A DNA stretch of 51,606 bases from Gaiellales bacterium (GTDB lineage: Bacteria; Actinomycetota; Thermoleophilia; BMS3ABIN01). Made by a program: the position numbers and the translations under genes. How positions within the stretch are numbered: the first letter of the stretch is position 1; each line of letters opens with the position of its first letter. The DNA lies in contig QZKG01000031.1 of NCBI GenBank assembly GCA_003599855.1, forward strand, positions 1 through 51,606, given 5' to 3'. The notes under the pieces were generated by a model. That model ran no database searches. It was not told the DNA's origin and worked only from the letters and a program-made list of their open reading frames with translations. Of the stretch, positions 34,771 through 43,480 are shown in pieces.

Positions 34771-36080
34771 ATGGAAAAACTCTTCCTGCCGTCATGGGGT
34801 ATGACGTTGCGCGCGTCCAGGACCAGCCGCGCATTGCGGTACACCAGTTCCCAGTCGACGGCGCTGTGGGGAGTCAGGATGACGACGCAGTCGGCATCAG
34901 AAAGCGAGTCCTTTGTCAGCGGGATGCTGTATAAAACAGCCTCCCCGATCATGAAAGAACCGACATGGGGATCATGATAGGTGATCCTGGCGCCCTTCTC
35001 GATGAGCAGCTGGGCCACCTTCAGAGCCGGTGACTCCCTCAGGTCCGCCACGTCTGCCTTGTACGCTGCGCCGATTATCATGACGGCTGACCCGCGGATG
35101 CTCCGCGAAGCGTCATTGAGCATCTGGGTCACACGGTCCACGACATAGGCCGGCATGCGTGTGTTGACCTTTCCCGCCAGTTCGATGAACTCGGTGGCGA
35201 GTCCAAGCTCCCGCGCCTTCCACGAAAGGTAAAAGGGGTCTATGGGGATGCAATGACCGCCCAGGCCTGGACCGGGATAGAAAGGCGTGAAGCCGAATGG
35301 CTTGGTGGCGGCTGCGTCGATGACCTCCCAGACGCTGATCCCCATGCTGTTGCAGATGACTGCCAGTTCGTTCACCAGAGCTATGTTCACCGACCGGTAC
35401 ACGTTCTCAAGCAGCTTGGCCATCTCGGCGACCTCGGCGCTCGACAGCTCGACCACCTCTGTAAAGCAGCAACGGTAGAAAGCTGAGGCCGCATCGAGGC
35501 TTGCAGGGGTGACGCCGCCGACGAGCTTGGGGGTCGAGCGCGTCTGCTCCATGCCGTTGCCGGGATTGACCCTCTCCGGGGAGAACGCCAGTAAAAAATC
35601 GACATCAGGACGGAGGCCTGACTGCTCGAGGATGGGAAGGATGTCATCACGGGTACAGCCGGGGTAAGTGGTGCTCTCGACGATGACCATGCATCCTGGG
35701 CGCAGGCGGCGCGACACCGTCTCCGTTGCGGCATGAAGGAAGGATACGTCAGGCACCTGGTTCGGCGTCAGCGGCGTCGGCACGCAAATCACGAAGATAT
35801 CGGCTCCATCGAGTCCTTTCTCATCACTGACGGCACTGAACCTTCCGTTCTCCAGCGCCGTGCCCAGCTCCGCCTCGCCGAGGTCGGAAAGGTAGCTCTC
35901 GCCACGTTCCAGCTGCGCTACGCGATCACCATCGACATCGAAACCGACGACGGTGAAACCGGAACGTTCGGCGTAGATGCAGAGGGGGAGACCGACATAT
36001 CCAAGCCCGAGCACGCCAACGACCGCCTCGCGGCTGTCGATGCGGCGGCGCAGGTTCAAGATTGAATCATTCACGGTCAT
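34767..36080 (-). CDS. wbpA: WbpA-like UDP-sugar 6-dehydrogenase
   Basis: The enzyme oxidises C6 of UDP-GlcNAc to the uronic acid with two NAD+. The 437-residue product has VVGVLGLGYVGLPLCI, VICVPTPLTPNQVPD, the STTYPGCTRD loop, LLENVYRSVNIALVNEL, the catalytic Cys in GPGLGGHCIPIDPFYL and AYKADVADLRESPA. This is the WecC/WbpA/WbpO type rather than UDP-glucose dehydrogenase, based on the VESTTYPG block and context. I place the start at ATG 36080; a longer frame opens to 36239 overlapping the kinase gene but the extra residues look non-protein-like. It precedes WbpB, sharing four bases. Confidence 0.92.
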   Translation of the reverse strand: MTVNDSILNLRRRIDSREAVVGVLGLGYVGLPLCIYAERSGFTVVGFDVDGDRVAQLERGESYLSDLGEAELGTALENGRFSAVSDEKGLDGADIFVICVPTPLTPNQVPDVSFLHAATETVSRRLRPGCMVIVESTTYPGCTRDDILPILEQSGLRPDVDFLLAFSPERVNPGNGMEQTRSTPKLVGGVTPASLDAASAFYRCCFTEVVELSSAEVAEMAKLLENVYRSVNIALVNELAVICNSMGISVWEVIDAAATKPFGFTPFYPGPGLGGHCIPIDPFYLSWKARELGLATEFIELAGKVNTRMPAYVVDRVTQMLNDASRSIRGSAVMIIGAAYKADVADLRESPALKVAQLLIEKGARITYHDPHVGSFMIGEAVLYSIPLTKDSLSDADCVVILTPHSAVDWELVYRNARLVLDARNVIPHDGRKSFSI

Positions 36081-36154
36081 GGCCGCGGCTACCTCACCGT
36101 CACCGTTAACGCCATCGGTCTGCCGGATCCCCCTGGACGGAGTCTCGGGTCGCA

Positions 36155-37729
36155 TCAACCGTAATGGCCGCTGTAGTAGTAAGAACCGTAGGAGCCTTCG
36201 CTGGCTGCGTTGGTTATGACGACGCCCAGGACATTGCACGGGACGGCATTGATGAACTGGTTATTGACGAAATCGAGCGACTTCTTCGTTGTCTGGGCCA
36301 TCTTGACCACGAGCACCACGCCGTCGACCCTCGAGGCGATGCTGGCGGCATCGCCGACGGCAGCCAATGGAGGGGCGTCGACCAGTACGTAGTCAGCGTA
36401 CTCGCAGGCCTCCTCGATTATGGCCGCCAGCCTGTCAGAGGCTACCAGTTCACCAGGGTTGGGGGGCAACGGACCGGCGGTGGCGCAGTAGATCGGCATG
36501 GCGCCATTGGAGGAAGCGGCTGCCTCAGCCGCGCCTTTCAGGTTCTGGGTGAACTGCGGCATGGAGATCTCCTTGGCGTCGATCATCTGCATCGACTCCC
36601 GCAGGGTGCAAGAATCCACGATGGCGTTCGACAGCCCTATGGAGTTCTCCAGTCCCAGGTACTTGTAGAGCATCGGGCGCCTGAGGTCGGCTTCGAGGAT
36701 GATCACTTTCTTGCCGGCGCGGGCAAGCGTGACCGCCAGGTTTGCGATGGTCGTCGATTTACCCTCGCACGGGTCCGGGCTGGTGACCATGATCGACTTG
36801 AGCTTCTGGTCCGGCATCACGTAGCTCAGGTTCGTCTTCAACAGGCGGTACGCCTCTGAGGAAGGGGATGCCGGTTCGCTGAGCGTGACCAGGGGACCGT
36901 TGCTCGACCACGGGACCGCAGAAAGCACAGGTTTGCTGATCCGCCGCGTGACCTCATCCGTGCTCCTGATGCGCGTGTCGAACCTGTCGATCGTCAACAC
37001 CGCGCCGACGCCGAAGATGAGGCTGACGAAGAAAGCTACCACACCCGTCCTCACCGGTTGGGGAGAAGAAGGCGAGGTTGCCGCCGTCGCAGGCTTCACC
37101 ACCTCGATATCGTTCCCCCGGATGGACTCGATCAGCTTCATCGTTTGCAGCTTCTCGGTCATCACCTGGTACTCGATGGACTGCTTCTGCTCTTCGGGAG
37201 TAGCCTCAACCTGCGCTTCGATGGGGGCCCGCGCTTCCCTCAACGCCCTCTGGTCTACTTCGCGACGCCACTCTATGTACTCGGAGGCGAAGGTGTTCGC
37301 AACCAGGGCTGCCAGTTCGGGGTCGGAGTCCGTGGCCGTGATCCTGAAAATGTCAGTCTGCTTCACCAGGCCGACATCGACCAGCGATGATGCGTTCTTG
37401 CCATCCAGCTCGGATTCGAGCTCCTCGTTCACGCGGTCGACCACCTCAGGCGCGAGAACCAGTTCCGCCGCCGTCTGCAGGGTCCTCTCTGGCTGGTAGC
37501 TGACGTCCAGGAAGATATCTGATCCAAGCAGGGCCCGATCCAGGCCGCTGTCACGCTGCATGAGCTCAGTTGATGACTGATAGAGGGGTGTTTCCAGCAC
37601 CAATGTCGCCGTTACCGCGACGGCTGTGATGGAGAGCACGGAGAGGATGATTACCAGCTTACGGCGCCAGAGCACCTCCAGATAGCCTCTGAGATCAGAA
37701 CCTCCGGCCCTCATGGTCGAGCTATCCAT
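36155..37729 (-). CDS. fused Wzz/BY-kinase (polysaccharide co-polymerase plus tyrosine autokinase)
   Basis: This 524-residue protein combines both functions that are split in the pair at 11890-13264. The Wzz part has two membrane helices (about 29-48 and 225-245; RTGVVAFFVSLIFGVGAVL) around an extracellular coiled-coil domain. The kinase has Walker A SPDPCEGKSTT, Walker A' VIILEADLRRPMLYK, and Walker B YVLVDAPPL. The C-terminus is a Tyr cluster (YGSYYYSGHYG), five Tyr in 11 residues, for autophosphorylation. It is the first gene of the 23-kb minus-strand operon and probably controls polymer length and assembly. ATG 37729 has only a weak ribosome binding site. Confidence 0.92.
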   Translation of the reverse strand: MDSSTMRAGGSDLRGYLEVLWRRKLVIILSVLSITAVAVTATLVLETPLYQSSTELMQRDSGLDRALLGSDIFLDVSYQPERTLQTAAELVLAPEVVDRVNEELESELDGKNASSLVDVGLVKQTDIFRITATDSDPELAALVANTFASEYIEWRREVDQRALREARAPIEAQVEATPEEQKQSIEYQVMTEKLQTMKLIESIRGNDIEVVKPATAATSPSSPQPVRTGVVAFFVSLIFGVGAVLTIDRFDTRIRSTDEVTRRISKPVLSAVPWSSNGPLVTLSEPASPSSEAYRLLKTNLSYVMPDQKLKSIMVTSPDPCEGKSTTIANLAVTLARAGKKVIILEADLRRPMLYKYLGLENSIGLSNAIVDSCTLRESMQMIDAKEISMPQFTQNLKGAAEAAASSNGAMPIYCATAGPLPPNPGELVASDRLAAIIEEACEYADYVLVDAPPLAAVGDAASIASRVDGVVLVVKMAQTTKKSLDFVNNQFINAVPCNVLGVVITNAASEGSYGSYYYSGHYG

Positions 37730-37780
37730 TTACTTGTTTATCACTCCAGGAATAATGCCATTTACTCTGATATAACCATA

Positions 37781-37808
37781 TATAATATCCGGAAACATTG
37801 GAAATCAA
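37781..37808 (-). promoter_or_regulatory. candidate promoter of the long polysaccharide operon
   Basis: On the minus strand TTGATT (37808-37803) and TATTAT (37787-37782) are 15 bases apart, about 52 bases before the kinase ATG. A plus-strand TATAAT (37781-37786) overlaps the same AT-rich spot and could serve the divergent gene at 37832. Both are weak; the region is the only AT-rich gap between the divergent genes. Confidence 0.35.
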
Positions 37809-37831
37809 TCCCTGACTGGAAACTTGGCCTG

Positions 37832-39439
37832 ATGCCCCAGGAAAACACTGATCCCGACACGCTGGCAACTATGAAAAACGCCGCTGCGGCAACGCCTGAT
37901 CACGGGCATATCTGTTATTGGCTATTATTCGCCGTTGTCTTAATGGAAACCTTTGCTGTTTTCGCTAACGGCGCCTATTTCCTGGTATCCATGACCGTGT
38001 GCGTCGTCGGTTCCTGGGCTCTGCTGGCCGGGGCGCTCTACGCCCGCGGGGGCGCTGCGGTCCTTTTTCTCGACCGTGCGGCAGCCTTCCCCCTGCACCT
38101 GATGGCGGCCTTCTGGGTATGGGTCGGCGCATCCATCTTCTGGGCTCATGCGCCTGACCTCGCCTGGATCGAGTTCAACCGCACCGGTGGCTACCTTGCC
38201 CTGCTGGCAATCGGCATTCTTGTCGGCGCAGCCCGGATGCCGCGGCATCTGCCTCTGTTGCTCTTCCTGCTGGTCACGGTCGCGGGCTCCGCCTACGGGC
38301 TCGGCGCCAAACTGTTCCCATCCTTGATCGAGAACACCGACTCTCTCGCGCGCATATCGGTGCCCATGGGCTACACCAACGCCATGGGCCTGCTGGCAGC
38401 CCTGGGCGTACCCCTGGCCCTCAGCCTGGCGGTGAACGCCGCCACGGGCTGGTATTACCGGTTGATAGCCGCAGCATCGCTGCCGCTGCTGTTCATTAGC
38501 CTTTTTTTCACTGTCTCACGGGGGGCCATGCTCGCTCTCTGCATCGGCCTTCTGGTCATGTTCATGGTCGCGCCGGCGCGTTTGCGGATACTGGCGATGC
38601 TGCTGCTGGCTCTCGTTCCCGCGGTGCTCGTATCCTGGTGGGGCAATAACCAGGAGGCCCTGATGCTCGACAAGGCCGATCTGGGGCTGAGGCTGCAGGC
38701 CGCCGGGCCGCTGCGCCTTTATACGGCCATCGCCATCGCTTCCGTTTCGCTGACATTCGTGGCGGCGCTGCTCGCCGGAGCCAGGGTGTCGTTCCCGTCA
38801 TGGGTGAGAAATACCGCAGGCGTCGTCATCATCACCGCGCTGGTTTGCGCTTCAGTCCTGCATGTCTGGTTTTTTCTGGCAGAAAAACCTTCGACAACGG
38901 AGTGGGCCCGCGACGCCTATCATGAGTTCACCACAGGGAAGACCAGCAAGCTGGGGGCTGCGCGCCTCCTGCAGGTCGGTTCTCAGGGACGTTTCCGACT
39001 CTGGCAGGAAGCCATGGATAACTGGTCCGACAACAGGTTGGCTGGCACCGGCGCACAGTCATTCCCATTGGTTCATCTACAGAGGCAGGATTTCGACTCC
39101 CCCTTCGTGAAGCAGCCGCACGGCCTGCCGTTCCGGTTGCTGACCGAGCTGGGCGCGGCGGGCTTCATCATCGGCTACCTGGCAATCGCGGCCATATCCG
39201 TATCATCGCTGATGCTGGTCTGTTCGCTGAGACCGCGCCGCTGGGACAGGCTCTATGCCTCCGGACTGATAACTTTCATGACTGTCTACCTGGTCCACAG
39301 CGGCTATGACTGGGACTGGAACATGTTCGCGCTGACGGCGGGCTACTTCTTTCTGGGAGGCTTGTGCATCGGCTGGCAGACCATGTCGCACTGCGAAGTT
39401 GGGGGAAGAAGCCGCGGACGCAGATACCATCAGCTGTAG
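37832..39439 (+). CDS. O-antigen ligase/polymerase-type membrane protein (second Wzy_C protein)
   Basis: The 535-residue protein has about 12 membrane helices. The family signature is present: helices leading into TVSRGAMLALCIGL, a large extracellular loop (about 340-425) with LLQVGSQGRFRLWQEAMDNW and GTGAQSFPLVHLQ, then membrane helices to the end. WaaL/Wzy_C proteins of this layout join polysaccharide to a lipid or protein or extend it on the outer face. It is on the opposite strand from the main operon and divergent from the fused BY-kinase. It may be the ligase and the protein at 30324 the polymerase; the sequence does not decide. Confidence 0.85.
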   Translation: MPQENTDPDTLATMKNAAAATPDHGHICYWLLFAVVLMETFAVFANGAYFLVSMTVCVVGSWALLAGALYARGGAAVLFLDRAAAFPLHLMAAFWVWVGASIFWAHAPDLAWIEFNRTGGYLALLAIGILVGAARMPRHLPLLLFLLVTVAGSAYGLGAKLFPSLIENTDSLARISVPMGYTNAMGLLAALGVPLALSLAVNAATGWYYRLIAAASLPLLFISLFFTVSRGAMLALCIGLLVMFMVAPARLRILAMLLLALVPAVLVSWWGNNQEALMLDKADLGLRLQAAGPLRLYTAIAIASVSLTFVAALLAGARVSFPSWVRNTAGVVIITALVCASVLHVWFFLAEKPSTTEWARDAYHEFTTGKTSKLGAARLLQVGSQGRFRLWQEAMDNWSDNRLAGTGAQSFPLVHLQRQDFDSPFVKQPHGLPFRLLTELGAAGFIIGYLAIAAISVSSLMLVCSLRPRRWDRLYASGLITFMTVYLVHSGYDWDWNMFALTAGYFFLGGLCIGWQTMSHCEVGGRSRGRRYHQL

Positions 39440-39623
39440 GTGATTCGTCCGTTCGGCCTTTTCTGCTGATAACTCCCGCGAAAAGCAGGGAAAATTCATT
39501 GCCTTCATGGTAATATATTTAGTAGCCGGGCCCAGCCGGAAAGATGGTCTTCTCCAGTCAAAGAAAGCTCACGATCTGGCGGTTGCGAGCCGGATGGCGT
39601 CCGTAGGCAGGGTGTAAGGAAAT

Positions 39624-41051
39624 ATGTCAGGAAAAAGCAACCTATCACGATGGGTATTCGCAGCTGACTTGCTGGCTGGAGCCCTGTCAATCCTGGCGTT
39701 ATACAGGCTGTCCATCTCCTACCAGGTATTTCGCTCCACCGGCACTGACAGTTTTTCCGTCCTCGACGTCCTCTTCTATGCCAGTTTCGTGCTGATAGCA
39801 CTGATGGACATCGCCCTCGCCGGCGATTACAACAAGACTTGGCGCTATTCAAGGCTGAACGAGGCGCTGATACTCATGAGGAGCTTCACCATAGCGTTCC
39901 TCCTGCTGGTGGCCTCGGCGTTCTTTCTCGAGAGCTTCGCCGTAGGAGAGCAGCATCAGTTCTCCCGCTTCGGCATCCTGGCTCTGATCGCGGTCTTTTT
40001 GCCGCTGCTGTTCTTCATCAGGGTAGCGGCGCATCACCGGCAGGCCAGACTGTTCGGCAGCGGCGGCTGGCGCAAGAAGATGATAATCGTGGGGGCGGGG
40101 GAAGAAGGCAAACAGGTCTATGAGCATTTCCAGAAGAAGAACTGGCTGGGGGTGAACTGCCTCGGTTTCGTCGATCCGCGCATCAAGACGTCGCCCATCG
40201 GAGGCACCCCCGTGCTCGGCAGCGTTGGCGATCTTCCCAGGCTGGTGCGGCAGGAGGGCGTCGAGGAGGTAGTCATCGCGCTGCCGCCCACCGACCACGC
40301 GATCATGGAAGAGATAGTCAACAACGGCGTCCGCCATGACGTGAAGGTGCGGATCATCCCGGATTCCTTCGCTTACCCTTACAGCGAACTGGACATCCAG
40401 GAGTACGACGGCCTGGCCATGATCGAAGTCAAGCAGCCGCACCTCGACGCGATGCACAAGGGGATCAAGCGGGCGCTCGACATCTTCTTCGCTTCGTTGA
40501 TGCTATTGATCCATCTGCCGCTATGGACCATCATCGTCATCGCTGTCAGGCTGACCTCGAGCGGTCCTGCGATCTTCAGGCAGACGCGACTGGGGAAGGA
40601 CGGCAAGACTTTCGAGATGATGAAGTTCCGTTCCATGGTCGAGGGAGCTCACGACATGCGCAAGAAGCTCGAGGAAGACAACGAGGCGTCCGGCCCCATG
40701 TTCAAGATGAAGGAAGACCCGCGCATCACACCGCTGGGCCGGTTCCTGCGGCGCGCCAGTCTCGACGAGATCCCGCAGATCCTCAATGTGCTCAAGGGCG
40801 ACATGAGCTTCGTCGGGCCGCGGCCTCCGCTGCCCGAAGAGGTGAGCCGCTACCGTGCCCATCACCTGAAACGGCTCGCCGTGAGGCCGGGGATCACGGG
40901 ACTCTGGCAGGTGAGCGGACGCGACCGCAGGGATTTTGAAGAGATGGCCAGACTCGACCTGTACTACATAGAAAACTGGTCGACCTGGCTCGACCTGAAG
41001 ATCATCCTCAAAACGATACCGACCGTCCTCTCGCGCAAAGGCGCCTACTAG
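39624..41051 (+). CDS. WcaJ/WbaP-like initiating sugar-phosphate transferase (long type)
   Basis: The 475-residue enzyme links sugar-1-phosphate (commonly glucose or galactose) to undecaprenyl phosphate. Four N-terminal membrane helices (residues 10-130), a CoA-binding-like Rossmann domain (IIVGAGEEGKQVYEHF), a fifth helix and the catalytic C-terminal domain, with MKFRSMVEGAHDM, RRASLDEIPQILNVLKGDMS in two parts (LDEIPQ, LKGDMS), VGPRPPLPEE and RPGITGLWQVSGR. AAGGAAAT precedes the ATG. The 184-base leader after 39439 has GC-rich self-complementary stretches. A second, minimal initiating transferase (16663) implies two separate repeat-unit pathways. Confidence 0.93.
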   Translation: MSGKSNLSRWVFAADLLAGALSILALYRLSISYQVFRSTGTDSFSVLDVLFYASFVLIALMDIALAGDYNKTWRYSRLNEALILMRSFTIAFLLLVASAFFLESFAVGEQHQFSRFGILALIAVFLPLLFFIRVAAHHRQARLFGSGGWRKKMIIVGAGEEGKQVYEHFQKKNWLGVNCLGFVDPRIKTSPIGGTPVLGSVGDLPRLVRQEGVEEVVIALPPTDHAIMEEIVNNGVRHDVKVRIIPDSFAYPYSELDIQEYDGLAMIEVKQPHLDAMHKGIKRALDIFFASLMLLIHLPLWTIIVIAVRLTSSGPAIFRQTRLGKDGKTFEMMKFRSMVEGAHDMRKKLEEDNEASGPMFKMKEDPRITPLGRFLRRASLDEIPQILNVLKGDMSFVGPRPPLPEEVSRYRAHHLKRLAVRPGITGLWQVSGRDRRDFEEMARLDLYYIENWSTWLDLKIILKTIPTVLSRKGAY

Positions 41052-41101
41052 CGCTCAAGAGTGGACCTTCCCCCCGGGGCCCGCACAAGGCCTGAAGGGT
41101 A

Positions 41102-41806
41102 TCAGCCCTGGATGGTATCCAGCAGCCTGGCTTCCACCAGTTCACCCTTGACTACCAGACGGTTCGAGGTCGACCAGGGTGGGTCGCAGGTGATCAGGGT
41201 GATCTCATCCTTGCCGCGGCCGCCGAGGACCGAGGTATCTTCAGGGACGATTATCACGCTGCTGGTGACCTTGTACTTGAAGTCGGCATATGTAGTCTTG
41301 AGGCGGATGGCGTCGCCTGGCGCGAGGTCATCCAGGTTGAGGAAGGGGCCGCCCCACAGCACCCGGTCACCAGCGATGGCGAAATTGTCTTGCATGCCCG
41401 GCAGCGCAGTCTCTTCAAGGTGGCCGATCCCCTTGCGCAGAGAACCCTCTTCGGTCCCCTCGACCACTACCGCGTTGATGCCTATCTTCGGTATCTCCAG
41501 AATGGCGATAGTCTGCTCGGTGCTCAGCTGGGCGCGCTTGGCTATGGCCAGCTGCTTGATCTTTTCCAGCTCCGCCTCTCCGGTCAGGCGGTCGATGAGC
41601 TCCTGGTTGGCCGAAAGGGAACTGACGAGCTCCTGGTCGAAATCCTCCCTGAGGCCCCATCGTTCATAGTAGCCCCAGAGCCAGGTAGCCGGCACAGAAA
41701 GGATCACCATCGCGCCTGCAGCCATGAGCAGAATGCTGAGTTTTTTAAAGGAAGGTTTAAAGATCTTTTTCAAATCGTTCCTGTTCTGCCTGTCAAGACC
41801 TAGCAT
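41102..41806 (-). CDS. sortase-family transpeptidase with Asp in place of the catalytic His
   Basis: The 234-residue protein has an N-terminal membrane helix (about 23-45), a helical spacer and a sortase barrel: LEIPKIGINAVVVEGT, GIGHLEETALPG, NFAIAGDRVLWGGPF, ITLITCDPPW, SNRLVVKG. The catalytic Cys207 and Arg216 are there, but the His of the usual IAGHR motif is Asp147 (GAC at 41368-41366 on the minus strand). A single base change gives His, so sequencing error or recent inactivation is possible. The layout is of the class D/E kind of Gram-positive bacteria. Candidate substrate: the LPSTG protein at 13343. It converges with the initiating transferase gene and is divergent from the phosphatase. 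Confidence 0.88.
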   Translation of the reverse strand: MLGLDRQNRNDLKKIFKPSFKKLSILLMAAGAMVILSVPATWLWGYYERWGLREDFDQELVSSLSANQELIDRLTGEAELEKIKQLAIAKRAQLSTEQTIAILEIPKIGINAVVVEGTEEGSLRKGIGHLEETALPGMQDNFAIAGDRVLWGGPFLNLDDLAPGDAIRLKTTYADFKYKVTSSVIIVPEDTSVLGGRGKDEITLITCDPPWSTSNRLVVKGELVEARLLDTIQG

Positions 41807-41881
41807 AAACAAGGAAACCCAGTTTCACAAGCAACGGGTTCCCCCTGGCTCCATGAACAACGTGATTTCGTGCTGGATATA

Positions 41882-41887
41882 TATAAT
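41882..41887 (+). promoter_or_regulatory. candidate -10 element before the phosphatase gene
   Basis: TATAAT in GGATATATATAATG, 60 bases upstream of the ATG at 41948. No clear -35 at 16-18 bases. Confidence 0.3.
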
Positions 41888-41947
41888 GATGATGTTCCAC
41901 GACAGGCAGTCAGTTGAAACGCAGCTACGGGCGATAACAGGTGGAAG

Positions 41948-42727
41948 ATGGAGTTCATAGACACGCATAACCACATACTACCCGGCGTCGACGACGGCGC
42001 GCCTGACCTGGAGGCAAGCCTTGAGATGGCTAGGATCGCCCGGGAAGACGGGATCACGACGATAGTAGCGACACCACACGTGGTGGAGGGGATCTATGAA
42101 GGGCGGGATCTTGACAAGAGGGTGGAGTCGCTGCAGCAGGAACTCGACAGGAACGGCATCGGTGTAAGGCTGCTCAGGGGCGCGGAGGTCCCCATCAGCA
42201 CCTGCATGACCGGGGACCGCGCACTGCTTGCCGACCTCGCCATCGGCGGGCGCTACATTCTGATGGAATCTGCAGAGACGGGTTTCGAACAACTGGTTCT
42301 GGCGATCTACCAGGTTCGCCTGTGCGGTTTGTCCCCGGTGCTCGCCCATCCCGAACGCACAACATACGCCCGGGACCATCTCGAGCGCCTTGCGGAGATG
42401 ATCGATCACGACGACGTCTATTGCCAGCTGACGATCGCCAGCCTGTCCGGTCTGTTCGGACAGTCGGCCAGGAAGACTTCGATAGCCATGGCCAGGAGAG
42501 GGCTGGCGCACCTGCTGGCCTCTGACGCCCACTCGGCCGGCAGGCGTTCTCCCCAGCTTTCCTGGGGTTACCAGGAGCTGGCGCGGCTGGCCGGGGAAGA
42601 GGCTGCCATGATCGCCGTCAATGTCAACCCCCGGTTGTTGACGGAAGGAAAGAAGCTGCGCCTCGTGGAACCCGCATCCGGGAAGCACACGCCTGGATAC
42701 CTGAGGCGCCTGCTGCGACGCGGCTAA
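41948..42727 (+). CDS. CpsB/CapC/YwqE-type PHP phosphotyrosine phosphatase
   Basis: The 259-residue manganese-dependent phosphatase reverses BY-kinase autophosphorylation. All PHP metal motifs are visible: FIDTHNHILPGVDDGA at residues 3-18, VATPHVVEG near 40, GAEVPIST near 80, LAHPERTT near 136 and LASDAHSAGRR near 190. A strong AGGTGGAAG site precedes the ATG. It completes the regulatory set with the two BY-kinases at 11890-13264 and 36155 but stands apart from both. The chemosensory operon begins about 100 bases downstream on the same strand, so some co-expression is possible. Confidence 0.93.
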   Translation: MEFIDTHNHILPGVDDGAPDLEASLEMARIAREDGITTIVATPHVVEGIYEGRDLDKRVESLQQELDRNGIGVRLLRGAEVPISTCMTGDRALLADLAIGGRYILMESAETGFEQLVLAIYQVRLCGLSPVLAHPERTTYARDHLERLAEMIDHDDVYCQLTIASLSGLFGQSARKTSIAMARRGLAHLLASDAHSAGRRSPQLSWGYQELARLAGEEAAMIAVNVNPRLLTEGKKLRLVEPASGKHTPGYLRRLLRRG

Positions 42728-42834
42728 CGGTCCCGGTTCCGCAAACCACCGCCCCCGCTAGAAATTCCGGTTAAAGCATGGCCTGCTTGTTTCCGACTTA
42801 ATCCCTGACAGGGCAAGCGGCAAATCCCCAGGCT

Positions 42835-43359
42835 ATGGGCAAACTGGAACAGGCAAAAACCTATGGGGATGTGGGTGGAGGCGAAATCCCCCAAATCCCG
42901 GGCCAGGAAGGCGATGAGAAATTGTCGTACCTGGTATTCAGGCTCGCGGGCGAGACCTTCGCAATCGAGGTCGAGAAAGCGCGTGAGGTGATACGTGCGC
43001 AGAAACTCTCCTGGATACCCGGATCTCACGAGACAGTCCGCGGCGTCATCAACCTGAGGGGCAACATCATCGCCGTCCTGGAGCTGGCTCTGCTGCTGGG
43101 GTTGCCCGCTGCCGAAGAACTCGACAAGGACAGCCGCATCATAATCGTCGAGTCTGAAGGCATGGTAGTCGGCATGCTGGTGGATTCCGTAGATGAGGTG
43201 GCCCTGGTGGACCCGCGCGAGATCTCGAAAACCATGCGCACTCTCGACAGCAGGCAGCGTAACATCGTCGTTTCGCAGACTACCGTCAGGGACAGGATCG
43301 TGGGAATGCTCGATATCGACCAGGTCGTCTCGGACGCCAGGGAGCAGCAGGGGCAATGA
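42835..43359 (+). CDS. cheW: CheW coupling protein
   Basis: The 174-residue protein links receptor to CheA. After a 30-residue non-conserved tail, the CheW domain covers about residues 32-165, with [48 protein letters not shown] in parts ([16 protein letters not shown]) and [11 protein letters not shown]. The single CheW domain with no fusion corresponds to WspB/WspD. The ATG has only a weak ribosome binding site. First gene of the chemosensory operon and 22 or 121 bases upstream of the receptor, depending on which receptor start is used. Confidence 0.92.
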   Translation: MGKLEQAKTYGDVGGGEIPQIPGQEGDEKLSYLVFRLAGETFAIEVEKAREVIRAQKLSWIPGSHETVRGVINLRGNIIAVLELALLLGLPAAEELDKDSRIIIVESEGMVVGMLVDSVDEVALVDPREISKTMRTLDSRQRNIVVSQTTVRDRIVGMLDIDQVVSDAREQQGQ

Positions 43360-43480
43360 CAACCGGATCTGGAGAAATCACATGGCAGTCGAAGGAATGA
43401 AAAAGCCGATCAACCGTGATTCATTTAGCGCTATGAGGCCAGAAGCATACCCAGGCAAGCCGGTCACGGGGGGAGAAAAG

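Noticed and set aside
42772-42800. FliA (sigma-28)-like promoter before cheW (TAAA followed by CCGA)
   Set aside because: Only TAAA and CCGA match and the spacing is 16 instead of 15; four of eight bases in the -10 is within chance.
43193-43480. Upstream extension of the chemoreceptor into the cheW gene
   Set aside because: The extra residues overlap cheW out of frame and lack a membrane or sensor signal; a strong SD precedes ATG 43481 (and a second one ATG 43382).
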